A model generated the notes under the pieces. That model was not told where the DNA came from. It saw only the letters and a list, made by a program, of their open reading frames with translations, and searched no databases. Made by a program: the position numbers and the translations under genes. 64,000 bases of DNA, taken from assembly GCF_900090285.1 (NCBI RefSeq), contig NZ_LT607754.1:6536001-6600000 (forward strand). Reading direction: 5' to 3'. The DNA comes from Micromonospora inositola (GTDB lineage: Bacteria > Actinomycetota > Actinomycetes > Mycobacteriales > Micromonosporaceae). Below are positions 24,392 through 31,743 of the stretch, one piece after another; within the stretch, counting starts at the first letter, position 1, and the number at the start of each line of letters is the position of its first letter.

Positions 24392-25231
24392 ATGTTGTAT
24401 CGCATGTGGTGGCGCACGGAGGACGTGCTGCCCCTCGCCGAAACCACCATGGCCGCAGCCCACCGCAGTGCCGGGCGGCGACGCCGCCCCGCCCTCCTGT
24501 TGACCAGCGGCCCCGATGGCCTCTCGCTGACGGGTTCACCCGGTCCCGCCGGCCAGCACCCCACCGCTGCGAAGGCACGGGCGGAGACCTGGGTGCGGCC
24601 CGCCACGGCGCCGCCAGCGCCGGAATTCCGGGTGGTGCTCCCGCTGCCCCGCTGCCGGATCGGCCGGCACAGCCTGTGGCGGCTGCTCCGCAAGGCAAGC
24701 CTTCGCCGGTTGCACTGGATCAGCATCACCGTCGACCCCTCCCCCGGCGGCCGGGTTCGCTACGAGGCGGCTGCCAGCCGAGGTGATGTTCTGCCGCCCG
24801 GGATCACGTGGACGCCGATGGCCGTCATCTGCGACGTCGTCGGCGGCAAGGCGTTCCGCGCGCTGGTCGCCGACGGGCACACCAGCGTCGACGACGGTGC
24901 GGTACTTGCCCGGTTCCCCCGCTACGCGGTGCAACTCATGGCCACCCACCTCGACGGGCTGAGGCTCGGGGACATGCCCGGCGAGCACCCGCTGCTGCGC
25001 TTCGACGGCGACACCGTTGTCGTCGAGTGGGAACACGGCGAGTTCGGATTCACCCGCCGCATCGAGTGCGACCGCATCAATCCCGACGCCAACGGCTGCT
25101 ACGCCATTGGCGCCTACCAGTGGCCATGGACACTGCTGCCCACTTCGGACGACGGCACCCACCAGGAGGATGCCGCCACCGGCCAAGACCAACCGCTGCC
25201 GCCGTCGCCTTGGCCCGCTACGCCGACCTGA
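24392..25231 (+). CDS. Hypothetical protein
   Basis: The product has 279 residues, unrecognised. The N-terminal third is Arg/Ala-rich. The remainder looks like a mostly beta protein with Trp-Ile-Ser-Ile-Thr-Val-Asp, Val-Val-Val-Glu-Trp-Glu-His and a terminal Tyr-Gln-Trp-Pro-Trp-Thr-Leu-Leu strand. This recalls the end of the DUF4314 gene product (Trp-Thr-Trp-Ile-Ala-Val) only weakly. The ATG at 24392 is preferred to the GTG at 24389 because CTGGAG is then 7 nt away. The coding end overlaps the next, interrupted frame by 22 nt. Confidence 0.5.
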   Translation: MLYRMWWRTEDVLPLAETTMAAAHRSAGRRRRPALLLTSGPDGLSLTGSPGPAGQHPTAAKARAETWVRPATAPPAPEFRVVLPLPRCRIGRHSLWRLLRKASLRRLHWISITVDPSPGGRVRYEAAASRGDVLPPGITWTPMAVICDVVGGKAFRALVADGHTSVDDGAVLARFPRYAVQLMATHLDGLRLGDMPGEHPLLRFDGDTVVVEWEHGEFGFTRRIECDRINPDANGCYAIGAYQWPWTLLPTSDDGTHQEDAATGQDQPLPPSPWPATPT

Positions 25232-25506
25232 TCCTGGTCGAGATCAACCACACCGTCGAGGTGCAGAACGAGGGCAGCGCTCGGCTACGCACACCCGGCA
25301 GACCGTCCGGCACCTACAGCACCTGCACCTTCCCCGCCCACGACCACACCACCAGCACCGGCCGCGACCGCGAAGCCCTCGATGTCCCGGCACCGATGCG
25401 GTGCCGCCGCGGCGGCCAGCGCGCCCATTACGACTAACTGCTGCTGGACTGCAGGCACGACGACCCCGCCACTGGCGACTGCCTCGTCAACCGCCGAGAC
25501 ACCTGA
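25210..25506 (+). pseudogene. Conserved small protein interrupted by an in-frame TAA
   Basis: From a possible TTG at 25210, overlapping the previous gene, a frame runs with Ile-Leu-Val-Glu-Ile-Asn-His-Thr-Val-Glu-Val, Cys-Thr-Phe-Pro-Ala and Arg-Cys-Arg-Arg-Gly-Gly-Gln-Arg-Ala-His-Tyr-Asp. It meets TAA at 25435-25437. The same frame continues with protein-like sequence (Leu-Leu-Leu-Asp-Cys-Arg-His-Asp-Asp-Pro-Ala-Thr-Gly-Asp-Cys) to TGA at 25504. The Cys pattern across the stop suggests one ancestral protein of about 98 residues with a nonsense change. The start is uncertain. Confidence 0.4.
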
Positions 25507-25685
25507 CCCCGCCGGGCGGGGCCTGGGCGTCGTCTACCCGATGTCGCGGCGACGACTTGATCTATCCGGAAAGTCGAGCGTCACTCGTCGCGGCCGCCAC
25601 CCCGGCGGACCCGACAGCGGCCCCCGCACCGCTGGCCAGGGTGGCGGCCACCCGAGTCGCACACGCACCGGAAGGGCAGCCTTTG

Positions 25686-26012
25686 ATGTCGCAGCCGCAC
25701 CGCCGCACCGTACCGCCCCACGTCACCGACGTCCTACTGTGGCTCCTCGCCACCGACGTCGCCGCCCAGCACCTTCCCGACCCCGACCGGCCCGGCCACT
25801 GCGCCAACCTGCGCTGCCACAAGGAGACGTACCCGTGTCCGCCGGCGGGCGACGCCTACCGAGCGTGCCGCGCCGCGACCCGGCCCACGCTGCTCGCTCG
25901 TGGCCGGGCGCGGGTCATCGTCCCTGCCGCCGCCGCAGCGGCACGGTTCGCCGGCTGGTTCCGGCCTACCCGACCACAGCAACGGCCGACGTCGGTGCCG
26001 CGAGCCGCCTGA
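25686..26012 (+). CDS. Small cysteine-containing hypothetical protein
   Basis: This 108-residue product has an N-terminal helix with Val-Thr-Asp-Val-Leu-Leu-Trp-Leu-Leu-Ala. A Cys cluster follows (Cys-Ala-Asn-Leu-Arg-Cys, then Cys-Pro-Pro and Arg-Ala-Cys-Arg-Ala-Ala), and then a very basic tail. Four Cys in 30 residues suggest metal binding. Similar short proteins accompany actinobacterial mobile loci. GGAAGGG precedes the ATG by about 8 nt. A basic C-terminus would allow nucleic-acid binding, but this is inference. Confidence 0.5.
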   Translation: MSQPHRRTVPPHVTDVLLWLLATDVAAQHLPDPDRPGHCANLRCHKETYPCPPAGDAYRACRAATRPTLLARGRARVIVPAAAAAARFAGWFRPTRPQQRPTSVPRAA

Positions 26013-26047
26013 CCTTGGCCGCATAGGCACCTGCAGAAGGAGACACC

Positions 26048-26434
26048 ATGGATCCGTTGCCCGACCCTGGCAAGCACGTCGGCACCACCAACGCGAACCT
26101 CAGCGTCGGCGACCCCGACCTCGGCAAGTCACGCCTGCTGTCGCGGCAGTGCGACACCTGCGTGTTCGCCCCTGGCAACAAGATGCACCTCACCCCGGGT
26201 CGGCTTCGCGACCTGGTCGCCGAAGCCCGAGCCAGGGAGTCATTTATCGTCTGCCACTCCACGCTCCCCCACTACAAGCACCCCGACGCCAAGCCGGCGA
26301 TCTGCCGCGGCTTTGCCGACCGATACCACACCCAGGCGCTGCAGCTCATTGAACGGCTCTTCGGCTTCGTCGAGGTCGATCCGCCACAGCCTTCCGGCCC
26401 GCAGCGAGGACCAAACGACACCACCGGGACGTGA
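26048..26434 (+). CDS. Four-cysteine conserved hypothetical protein
   Basis: The protein has 128 residues with the ordered features Arg-Gln-Cys-Asp-Thr-Cys-Val-Phe, then Pro-Gly-Asn-Lys-Met-His-Leu, Leu-Arg-Asp-Leu-Val, Val-Cys-His-Ser-Thr-Leu, and Ala-Ile-Cys-Arg-Gly-Phe. The four Cys (a Cys-x-x-Cys pair plus two single Cys about 42 and 63 residues on) would suit an iron-sulphur cluster or zinc. The pattern is one I associate with proteins of actinobacterial phages and integrative elements. AGAAGGAG precedes the ATG. Confidence 0.6.
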   Translation: MDPLPDPGKHVGTTNANLSVGDPDLGKSRLLSRQCDTCVFAPGNKMHLTPGRLRDLVAEARARESFIVCHSTLPHYKHPDAKPAICRGFADRYHTQALQLIERLFGFVEVDPPQPSGPQRGPNDTTGT

Positions 26435-26520
26435 CGTAGCCCCACGGCACCCTCCGGCCCGCCGCGCTTTGCGAAAGGGACGCCGCAGCGGATCGCACCG
26501 ACAGAAGGAGCTGGCCCATC

Positions 26521-26634
26521 ATGGGCATCGAAGAGTTCATGCGCCGCCAGGACGAGATCATCGACGAGGTCGGCTGGCCGGTCACCCTCGTCATGCCGGC
26601 CGCCGACGACCCCGACGACGGCGAGCCGTTCGCA
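26521..26634 (+). pseudogene. DUF4262 gene, 5' part (split by a 25-kb insert)
   Basis: From the ATG at 26521 (AGAAGGAG upstream) 38 codons match the start of DUF4262 proteins: Phe-Met-Arg-Arg-Gln-Asp-Glu-Ile-Ile-Asp-Glu-Val-Gly-Trp-Pro-Val and then Gly-Glu-Pro-Phe-Ala. In the family this is followed by Tyr-Thr-Val-Gly-Leu. Here the sequence diverges abruptly after the Ala codon at 26632-26634, and the frame continues as unrelated sequence. The missing part, beginning Val-Gly, is found at 52098-52433 on the same strand. Confidence 0.75.
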
Positions 26635-26746
26635 TTGCCGACACGTGACGCATCCGCTTCTGCCGATGACCGGATGGTGGTTAGTGACCGCTCCGCTTGC
26701 TGCGTGCGTCAGTCCCACTCACGGTCTATGCCAGGGCGGCGCCGAC

Positions 26747-27283
26747 TCAGAACGAACGCAGTGAGGTGTCCAACGTCTTCATCAATTGACCCACGCGATT
26801 CTTGCTCGCTGGGGCGGGAGGGTAGCGCCTGAGCACGCCAACGAGTGCCGGCCTCGCACGTTGGCAAGCCTGCTCGATCAGCCGTGTTCCCACGGCTTGG
26901 TCCCCGCCCGCAGCCAGTTCCGCCGCACGTGCTGCGTGTGCTGCGGCGCGCAGAATGTGTCCGACCTGGGTCGCTTTGGCGAGAGGGTGGAGGTACGCGG
27001 CGGCGGCAGCATCGCCAGCGGCACGTGCAGCTGCCTGAGCGGCTTCAGTGGTCGCGTCCCTCGCAGCCCTGTGCGCATCCAATGCGGTGATGCGTTGTAG
27101 CTTCGTCCGCTGAGCACCCTGAGCGAATGTCCACGCCGCTTCAACGGCTGCACGAGGTCGTCGATCGTCAGGACGATCTTCCTCGAAGATCGACAGCACC
27201 TCCTGAGCGCTTTCCACCGCATAGCGAGCGACCACTCGGAGCTCCTCCATAGTCAGCCCAAAGTCGCCGGGTTCAATCGTCAT
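26747..27283 (-). CDS. Putative immunity protein (Imm-5-like)
   Basis: The 178-residue, mostly helical protein is rich in Ala. The characteristic order is Leu-Arg-Val-Val-Ala-Arg-Tyr-Ala, Arg-Pro-Asp-Asp-Arg-Arg-Pro-Arg, Ala-Trp-Thr-Phe-Ala-Gln-Gly, Tyr-Leu-His-Pro-Leu-Ala-Lys-Ala-Thr-Gln, and a C-terminal Arg-Arg-Tyr-Pro-Pro-Ala-Pro. This matches proteins annotated as putative immunity protein with an Imm-5-like domain. Such proteins would neutralise a polymorphic toxin, but no toxin gene is adjacent. The ATG at 27283 is chosen because family similarity begins there. It ends about 110 nt inside the left edge of the inserted block. Confidence 0.65.
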   Translation of the reverse strand: MTIEPGDFGLTMEELRVVARYAVESAQEVLSIFEEDRPDDRRPRAAVEAAWTFAQGAQRTKLQRITALDAHRAARDATTEAAQAAARAAGDAAAAAYLHPLAKATQVGHILRAAAHAARAAELAAGGDQAVGTRLIEQACQRARPALVGVLRRYPPAPASKNRVGQLMKTLDTSLRSF

Positions 27284-27390
27284 GTCCCTATCGTCGCAGA
27301 GACAGCGCAGCAACTGCCTCTGGGTGATCCAGCCCTGAGACACTCCATCCTGCCGACTCCCGCCCGCTGCCCGCCTGGACTCGCGGTGCA

Positions 27391-27433
27391 CTGATCTGCC
27401 GCGAGGTGCGCGGTCGATCATGCCCGCCGATGT
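27391..27433. repeat. Dispersed short repeat (short form)
   Basis: CTGATCTGCCGCGAGGTGCG is followed by GGTCGATCATGCCCGCCGATG. The first 14 bases recur at 51943 near the other end of the inserted block. It lies between the stop at 27437 and the preceding gene. Confidence 0.4.
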
Positions 27434-27436
27434 CCG

Positions 27437-28225
27437 CTAATCCTCGACGTCGAACTCGAAGGTGCCCGCCTCGATGCGGTCGATGAGCTGGCTGACATCG
27501 TCCGCTTGCCGGATCGCGCTTTCCCATCCATTGCTTGTGATGTCGACCAGCAGCACCGGTGCAGGGTCGCTGCGCAGGTCGAGCACGAGCTGTTCACGGG
27601 AGCCGTCACCGCCGATGATCGCGATGCTGGGGTGCGCACCAGTGGCTTCGTCCCATGTGTCATGCAGCTCGAGCATCTCGCGTGGCGAATTGAGCCAAAC
27701 GTAGGCTCCGCTGGTCACCCAGCCTCGCCGGAACCACGACTCACCTTGGAGGTAGGTTCGCCACTCGGCAGGCAGAGGTCGGCCCAGGGCCTTGTCGGCG
27801 TCGATGAACTCCTGGTCGTTCACTGGGCCGCGGTACTCGGCTTCCTCGATGATCGCGCCGACGAGGTGGGCGTTGAGATCGGCAAGCTCCTCGGCGGGGA
27901 TCCAGTACTCCAACACGTCGCGGCCACCGGCCTGGTGAACCTCGTAACGGTCCAGGTACGAACGCTGGACGTCGAGCCGGGTTACGTAGCCGACACCCTC
28001 GGCGGGGACGTTCCACTCGCGGGCGATCTTCGTGGCGTACCAGCGGTTGAGCACGGGGTAGAAGATCGGCTGGTCCGGCAGGCGTGGTGGCCAAGCCCGC
28101 CACCCCGACGCCGCCACGAGGTCAAGTTCGGCCTGCCCGGTGGGCCGCCAGAGGGTGATCGTGTCGGAGTTGTCGATGGTCTGCTCCTCGCCAATCGTGG
28201 TTGCGGGGTGGTCGTGGCGAGCCAC
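27437..28225 (-). CDS. SMI1/KNR4-like (SUKH) protein with N-terminal domain
   Basis: This protein has about 262 residues. The N-terminal 110 carry Leu-Trp-Arg-Pro-Thr-Gly-Gln-Ala-Glu-Leu, Ser-Gly-Trp-Arg-Ala-Trp-Pro-Pro-Arg-Leu and Gly-Val-Gly-Tyr-Val-Thr-Arg, a domain seen in proteins named ADP-ribosylation/crystallin J1. The C-terminal part looks like a SUKH fold: Ala-Leu-Gly-Arg-Pro-Leu-Pro-Ala-Glu-Trp-Arg, then Tyr-Val-Trp-Leu and Ile-Ala-Ile-Ile-Gly-Gly-Asp-Gly-Ser. SUKH proteins are commonly immunity factors against contact-dependent toxins. The start is uncertain: a GTG at 28225 is used, and the frame stays open to 28369. With the Imm-5-like gene it forms an orphan immunity pair. Confidence 0.55.
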   Translation of the reverse strand: MARHDHPATTIGEEQTIDNSDTITLWRPTGQAELDLVAASGWRAWPPRLPDQPIFYPVLNRWYATKIAREWNVPAEGVGYVTRLDVQRSYLDRYEVHQAGGRDVLEYWIPAEELADLNAHLVGAIIEEAEYRGPVNDQEFIDADKALGRPLPAEWRTYLQGESWFRRGWVTSGAYVWLNSPREMLELHDTWDEATGAHPSIAIIGGDGSREQLVLDLRSDPAPVLLVDITSNGWESAIRQADDVSQLIDRIEAGTFEFDVED

Positions 28226-28377
28226 GCGTCCAACATTCTGGTGGTATCGGCCCCGAGCGTTGCCGTGGCCCGGCCGGCTCGGCCATCCGAAAAGGCGCAA
28301 ACGTACGGTCCCGCATGCGCTCATCTGCCGCGCGGAGTGCGCTAGCACCGACCGTGACTGGTGACGCACCGTGAGAT

Positions 28378-29295
28378 ATGACTACCTCTCCCGCTTCCAG
28401 TGCCGGTGTCGTCTCTCCTGAACATGTCGTGCTGCGTGCGGCAGTGGCTGCCTACCTTGGTCGGTACCGGGGTGCCTCGCGGCTACACACCGAGTCCGAC
28501 CTGCGGATTTTCCTGACCTGGTGCGTGGGCCAGGACCTGAACCCGCTGTCGGCCGCACGCGCGGACATCGAACGGTACGTACGTTGGCTCCAGGACGTAC
28601 GCCGCTACCAGCCCTCGACCGTCTCCCGCCGCCTGTCGGTGGTAGTCGGCTTCTACCGCGTCTGCGTCATCGACGGCATCCTGCCGCACTCACCCGCCGA
28701 CTACGTCCGCAGACCGGTCGTGCCACCCGAATCACCCACCCTCGGGCTGGGCCACCTCCAGTTCGAAGCCCTGATCACCACCGCACGACTGTCAGCCAAC
28801 CCGAACGACTTCGCGCTGATCGCCATGCTCGGCCTGCTCGGGCTGCGGATCTTCGAAGCCTCCGGCGCCAACATCGGTGACCTCGGCGAGGAGCACGGCC
28901 ACCGCGTCCTACGCGTGCGCGGCAAGGGCGGCAAAGTCGTCCTCATCCCGCTCCCGCCCGCGGTAGCCAGAGCCATCGACCGCACGGTCGACGACCGCCT
29001 CGATGGCCCGATCCTGCGCAACACCCTCGGGGCGCGGATGGACCGGCACGCGGCAACCCGCCGGCTCAGACACCTGGCCGCCACTGCCGGAATCCGGATG
29101 CCGAGGATGCACCCGCACATGCTGCGACACACCTTCGTCACCACCATGCTCGACGCCGGCGTCAGCCTGCGCGACGTGCAAATCGCCGCCCGTCACGCCG
29201 ATCCTCGCACCACCATGCGCCACGACCGCGCCCGCAAGAACCTCGATCGGCACCCCAACTACATCCTCGCCGCCTACATGGCCTCCGGAACCTAG
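28378..29295 (+). CDS. Tyrosine-recombinase family integrase lacking the nucleophile Tyr
   Basis: The protein has 305 residues, with a SAM-like N-terminal domain (about 18-110) and a catalytic domain from 120. The conserved Arg157 (Gly-Leu-Arg-Ile-Phe-Glu), Lys in Gly-Lys-Gly-Gly-Lys (183/186), His247-x-x-Arg250 and His273 are in place. At the nucleophile position, 9 residues after His273, the sequence is Met-Arg-His-Asp (CAC at 29221-29223) where the family has Tyr. Strand cleavage should therefore be lost unless another Tyr (295 or 300) substitutes. Its stop codon coincides with an IS630 target site. No obvious ribosome site precedes the ATG. Confidence 0.8.
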   Translation: MTTSPASSAGVVSPEHVVLRAAVAAYLGRYRGASRLHTESDLRIFLTWCVGQDLNPLSAARADIERYVRWLQDVRRYQPSTVSRRLSVVVGFYRVCVIDGILPHSPADYVRRPVVPPESPTLGLGHLQFEALITTARLSANPNDFALIAMLGLLGLRIFEASGANIGDLGEEHGHRVLRVRGKGGKVVLIPLPPAVARAIDRTVDDRLDGPILRNTLGARMDRHAATRRLRHLAATAGIRMPRMHPHMLRHTFVTTMLDAGVSLRDVQIAARHADPRTTMRHDRARKNLDRHPNYILAAYMASGT

Positions 29296-30536
29296 TGCTC
29301 TGACCAGAAACGTTCACGGTGTTGGATGACACGCCGCTCGACCTGCCGGTCGGGTGGCGTGGCTGGGCTCAGGCTGGGCGGGTGGCAGAACCCGTGCGTG
29401 TGCGGCGGCTGTCTGACCAGGAGGGTCAGCAGCTGCTGAGGATCACCAGGAGAGGAACAGGCTCGGCGATCCGGCTGCGTCGGGCGATAGTCGTGCTCGC
29501 CTCGGCCGGCGGGAACACCGTGCCGGCGATCGCTCGGCTGGTCCAGGCTGATGAGGATTCGGTCCGCCAAGTCATCCACCGCTTCAATGACCGAGGGATG
29601 GCCAGTCTGGACCCTCAGTGGGCGGGTGGCCGTCCCCGCCTGATCAGTCCTGATGACGAGGCGTTCATCATCACGACGGCCACCACTCGTCCGGAAGCGC
29701 TCGGGCTGCCGTTCACCCGGTGGAGCCTGCGCAAACTCGCTGACCACCTGGTCCACGACCGCGGTGCCCGGCGGGTGCAGGTCTCCCGCGAGCGGCTGCG
29801 CCTGCTGCTGCGCGAGCACGGGTTGACGTTCCAGCGGACGAAGACTTGGAAGGAGTCCACCGACCCGGACCGCGACGCGAAACTCGCCCGGATCGAGGAG
29901 GTGACCAGCCGGTTCCCGGACCGGGTGTTCGCCTTCGACGAGTTCGGCCCCCTGGCGATCCGCCCGCACGGCGGCGCGTCGTGGGCACCGGCCGGCCATC
30001 CCGACCGGCTCCCGGCGAACTACCGCAAGCTCCATGGGGTGCGGCAGTTCCACGGCTGCTACAGCCTCGGCGACGACCAGCTCTGGGGTGTCGTGCGGCA
30101 GCGTAAGTCCGCGGCGAACACCTTGACCGCGCTCAAGAGCATCCGGGCGGCCCGCCCGGACGGCGCGCCGATCTACGTCATCCTGGACAACCTCTCCGCG
30201 CACAAGGGCGTCAAGATCCGGGCCTGGGCGGCCAGGAACCGGGTCGAGCTGTGCTTCACGCCGACCTACGCGTCCTGGGCGAACCCGATCGAGGCGCAGT
30301 TCGGGCCGCTGCGCACGTTCGTCATCGCCGGGTCGAACCACCCCAACCACCCGGTGCTGGCCCGGAAACTGCACGCCCACCTGCGGTGGCGCAACGCCAA
30401 CGCCCGCCACCCCGACGTCCTGGCCGCCCAACGACGCGAACGCGCCCGGATCCGCTCCGAACGCCAACACCGATGGGGTCAGACCCCGCACGGGCGGCGG
30501 CCTGACCAACACCGTCGACGTTTCTGGTCAGAGCAC
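29295..30536 (+). mobile_element. IS630-family insertion sequence, complete
   Basis: The 1242-bp element has perfect 19-bp terminal inverted repeats (29295-29313 and 30518-30536). TA dinucleotides flank it at 29293-29294 and 30537-30538, the target duplication typical of IS630. It carries one transposase gene. Insertion is exactly in the TAG stop of the recombinase: TA comes from the target and the G from the IS, and excision would also give TAG. Confidence 0.9.
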
Positions 30537-30539
30537 TAG
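29319..30539 (+). CDS. IS630-family transposase
   Basis: The protein has 406 residues with an N-terminal helix-turn-helix region (Thr-Val-Pro-Ala-Ile-Ala-Arg-Leu-Val) and a DDE catalytic core. The core has Phe-Ala-Phe-Asp-Glu-Phe-Gly near 206, Val-Ile-Leu-Asp-Asn-Leu-Ser-Ala-His near 289 and Ala-Asn-Pro-Ile-Glu-Ala near 324. All three acidic residues are present, so the enzyme looks active. The stop codon TAG at 30537 uses the duplicated target TA plus one base of flanking DNA, so the reading frame ends outside the element. A later GTG at 29382 is an alternative start. Confidence 0.9.
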   Translation: MLDDTPLDLPVGWRGWAQAGRVAEPVRVRRLSDQEGQQLLRITRRGTGSAIRLRRAIVVLASAGGNTVPAIARLVQADEDSVRQVIHRFNDRGMASLDPQWAGGRPRLISPDDEAFIITTATTRPEALGLPFTRWSLRKLADHLVHDRGARRVQVSRERLRLLLREHGLTFQRTKTWKESTDPDRDAKLARIEEVTSRFPDRVFAFDEFGPLAIRPHGGASWAPAGHPDRLPANYRKLHGVRQFHGCYSLGDDQLWGVVRQRKSAANTLTALKSIRAARPDGAPIYVILDNLSAHKGVKIRAWAARNRVELCFTPTYASWANPIEAQFGPLRTFVIAGSNHPNHPVLARKLHAHLRWRNANARHPDVLAAQRRERARIRSERQHRWGQTPHGRRPDQHRRRFWSEH

Positions 30540-30588
30540 ACGTCAGGGTGTCCGCTACGTGCTGGTGTCAACTGCTGGAGGGCTGCGC

Positions 30589-31131
30589 CTACTTTCGCAC
30601 GCGGAAGCGGAGCATTGTGACGGCGCCCGACTGGGTGTTGCTGAAAGGTTCCAGGTCGATCCTGTCGAGGCTTGGGGGCGAGAAGCAGACACCGTCGCCG
30701 AGCAGCACCGGTAGGACATACACCAGGATCTCGTCGACGAGCCCGCGCTGCAGGCACTGGGCGGCCACGTCAGCACCGAGGATCTCCAGGTTCTTGCCGC
30801 CCGCGGCGCTGCGTGCCGTGGCAACGGCTTCCTCGATGTCACAGGTGAGGAACGTGACGGTAGGGTCCGGCTCGTCCGGAGGCTCGTGGGTGAGGACGAA
30901 CTGTCCTCCCCCGTCGTAGGGGGTGTCCTGGTCGGCCATACGCTTGGCGACCTCGTACGTGCCCCGGCCGATGAGCATGGCACCCGTGGCCGCCATAACC
31001 TCCGGGAACGTATCCGCAGTCAGGTACTCGAAGATCCAGTCCATCGCGTGGCCAGGACCGGCGATGAACCCGTCCAGCGACATCGCCCTGTTCACGACCA
31101 CTTTGCCGGTGCCGATGCTCACATCGCTCAT
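30589..31131 (-). CDS. RibD C-terminal/dihydrofolate-reductase family protein
   Basis: The 180-residue reductase-fold protein has Val-Val-Asn-Arg-Ala-Met-Ser-Leu-Asp-Gly-Phe-Ile-Ala-Gly at the N-terminus, Gly-Ala-Met-Leu-Ile-Gly-Arg-Gly-Thr-Tyr-Glu, and a later Leu-Glu-Ile-Leu-Gly-Ala-Asp-Val followed by Leu-Val-Asp-Glu-Ile. These are the signatures of the NADPH-dependent family related to DHFR and the RibD reductase domain; the natural substrate of stand-alone copies is generally unknown. The ATG at 31131 is supported by TTGGAG. Just upstream lies an IS630 remnant, so the original promoter may have been altered. Confidence 0.75.
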   Translation of the reverse strand: MSDVSIGTGKVVVNRAMSLDGFIAGPGHAMDWIFEYLTADTFPEVMAATGAMLIGRGTYEVAKRMADQDTPYDGGGQFVLTHEPPDEPDPTVTFLTCDIEEAVATARSAAGGKNLEILGADVAAQCLQRGLVDEILVYVLPVLLGDGVCFSPPSLDRIDLEPFSNTQSGAVTMLRFRVRK

Positions 31132-31171
31132 GCGTCTTCTCCAAGGATTTTGGGGGCCCGGGGCCGAATCA

Positions 31172-31364
31172 TAGTTCGGCCGGTGGGGAGGGCGACGGAG
31201 TTGCACGCGTATCTGCGGTGGCCCAACGCGAACAACCGGCATCCGGATGTGCTGGTCGCGCAGCGTCGGGAACGTGCCCGGGTACGGAGTGAACGACACG
31301 TGGGGTCGTCCCCAGTCCCGGGCTGCGTGACCAACCCGGTGATCGTTTGTGGTCACCGCACTAG
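31172..31364 (+). pseudogene. IS630 transposase 3' remnant
   Basis: The frame encodes His-Ala-Tyr-Leu-Arg-Trp-Pro-Asn-Ala-Asn-Asn-Arg-His-Pro-Asp-Val-Leu and then Arg-Glu-Arg-Ala-Arg-Val-Arg-Ser-Glu-Arg. This is very close to the C-terminus of the intact IS630 transposase. It ends with a degenerate copy of the right terminal repeat, GTTTGTGGTCACCGCACTAG, against the intact IS with three mismatches. The 5' portion of the element is gone. Confidence 0.75.
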
Positions 31365-31687
31365 TGACCTCGACAATCGGATCTGCCGATGTGCGGGCGT
31401 CGTACGGTCGAGCGGCGAGGGCCGCACCTTTGTGCCACGCCCGAACTCATATTGCGTCGTCCGCCGGAGTGCATGCCCGACCTCATGACTGCGCGGCCCG
31501 CGACCGGTCGTGCTGGCATATCGGACTTCCCTGCAGCAATCAGCAGCGCGACCGTTCAGGGTGCGGGACAGAGCGTCTGAAGCTGCGGACTGCCGCCCGA
31601 TACAGCGACCGCGCCTGGCAGGCGATGGGGCGAGCCGTTCGATGCCGCCAGCTGCCCGGGCACGTCCTTGCCATGTCGGTTGACTGC
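31365..31687. other. Gene-free spacer before the GntR operon
   Basis: 323 nt without a credible gene. It contains a GGATCTGCCGATG sequence at about 31380 that resembles the dispersed repeat ends. Confidence 0.3.
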
Positions 31688-31707
31688 TGTTCTACTTGAC
31701 CAGAACA
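31688..31707. promoter_or_regulatory. Likely GntR operator
   Basis: A perfect inverted repeat, TGTTCT, 8-nt spacer, AGAACA, lies 37 nt before the GTG of the GntR-type regulator. The spacer contains TTGACC, a possible -35 element. Autorepression of the regulator-ABC operon is the usual arrangement for YtrA-type regulators. Confidence 0.5.
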
Positions 31708-31743
31708 ATCCGCGATGCCCGCAGCGGATAGGAGGACCACTAG

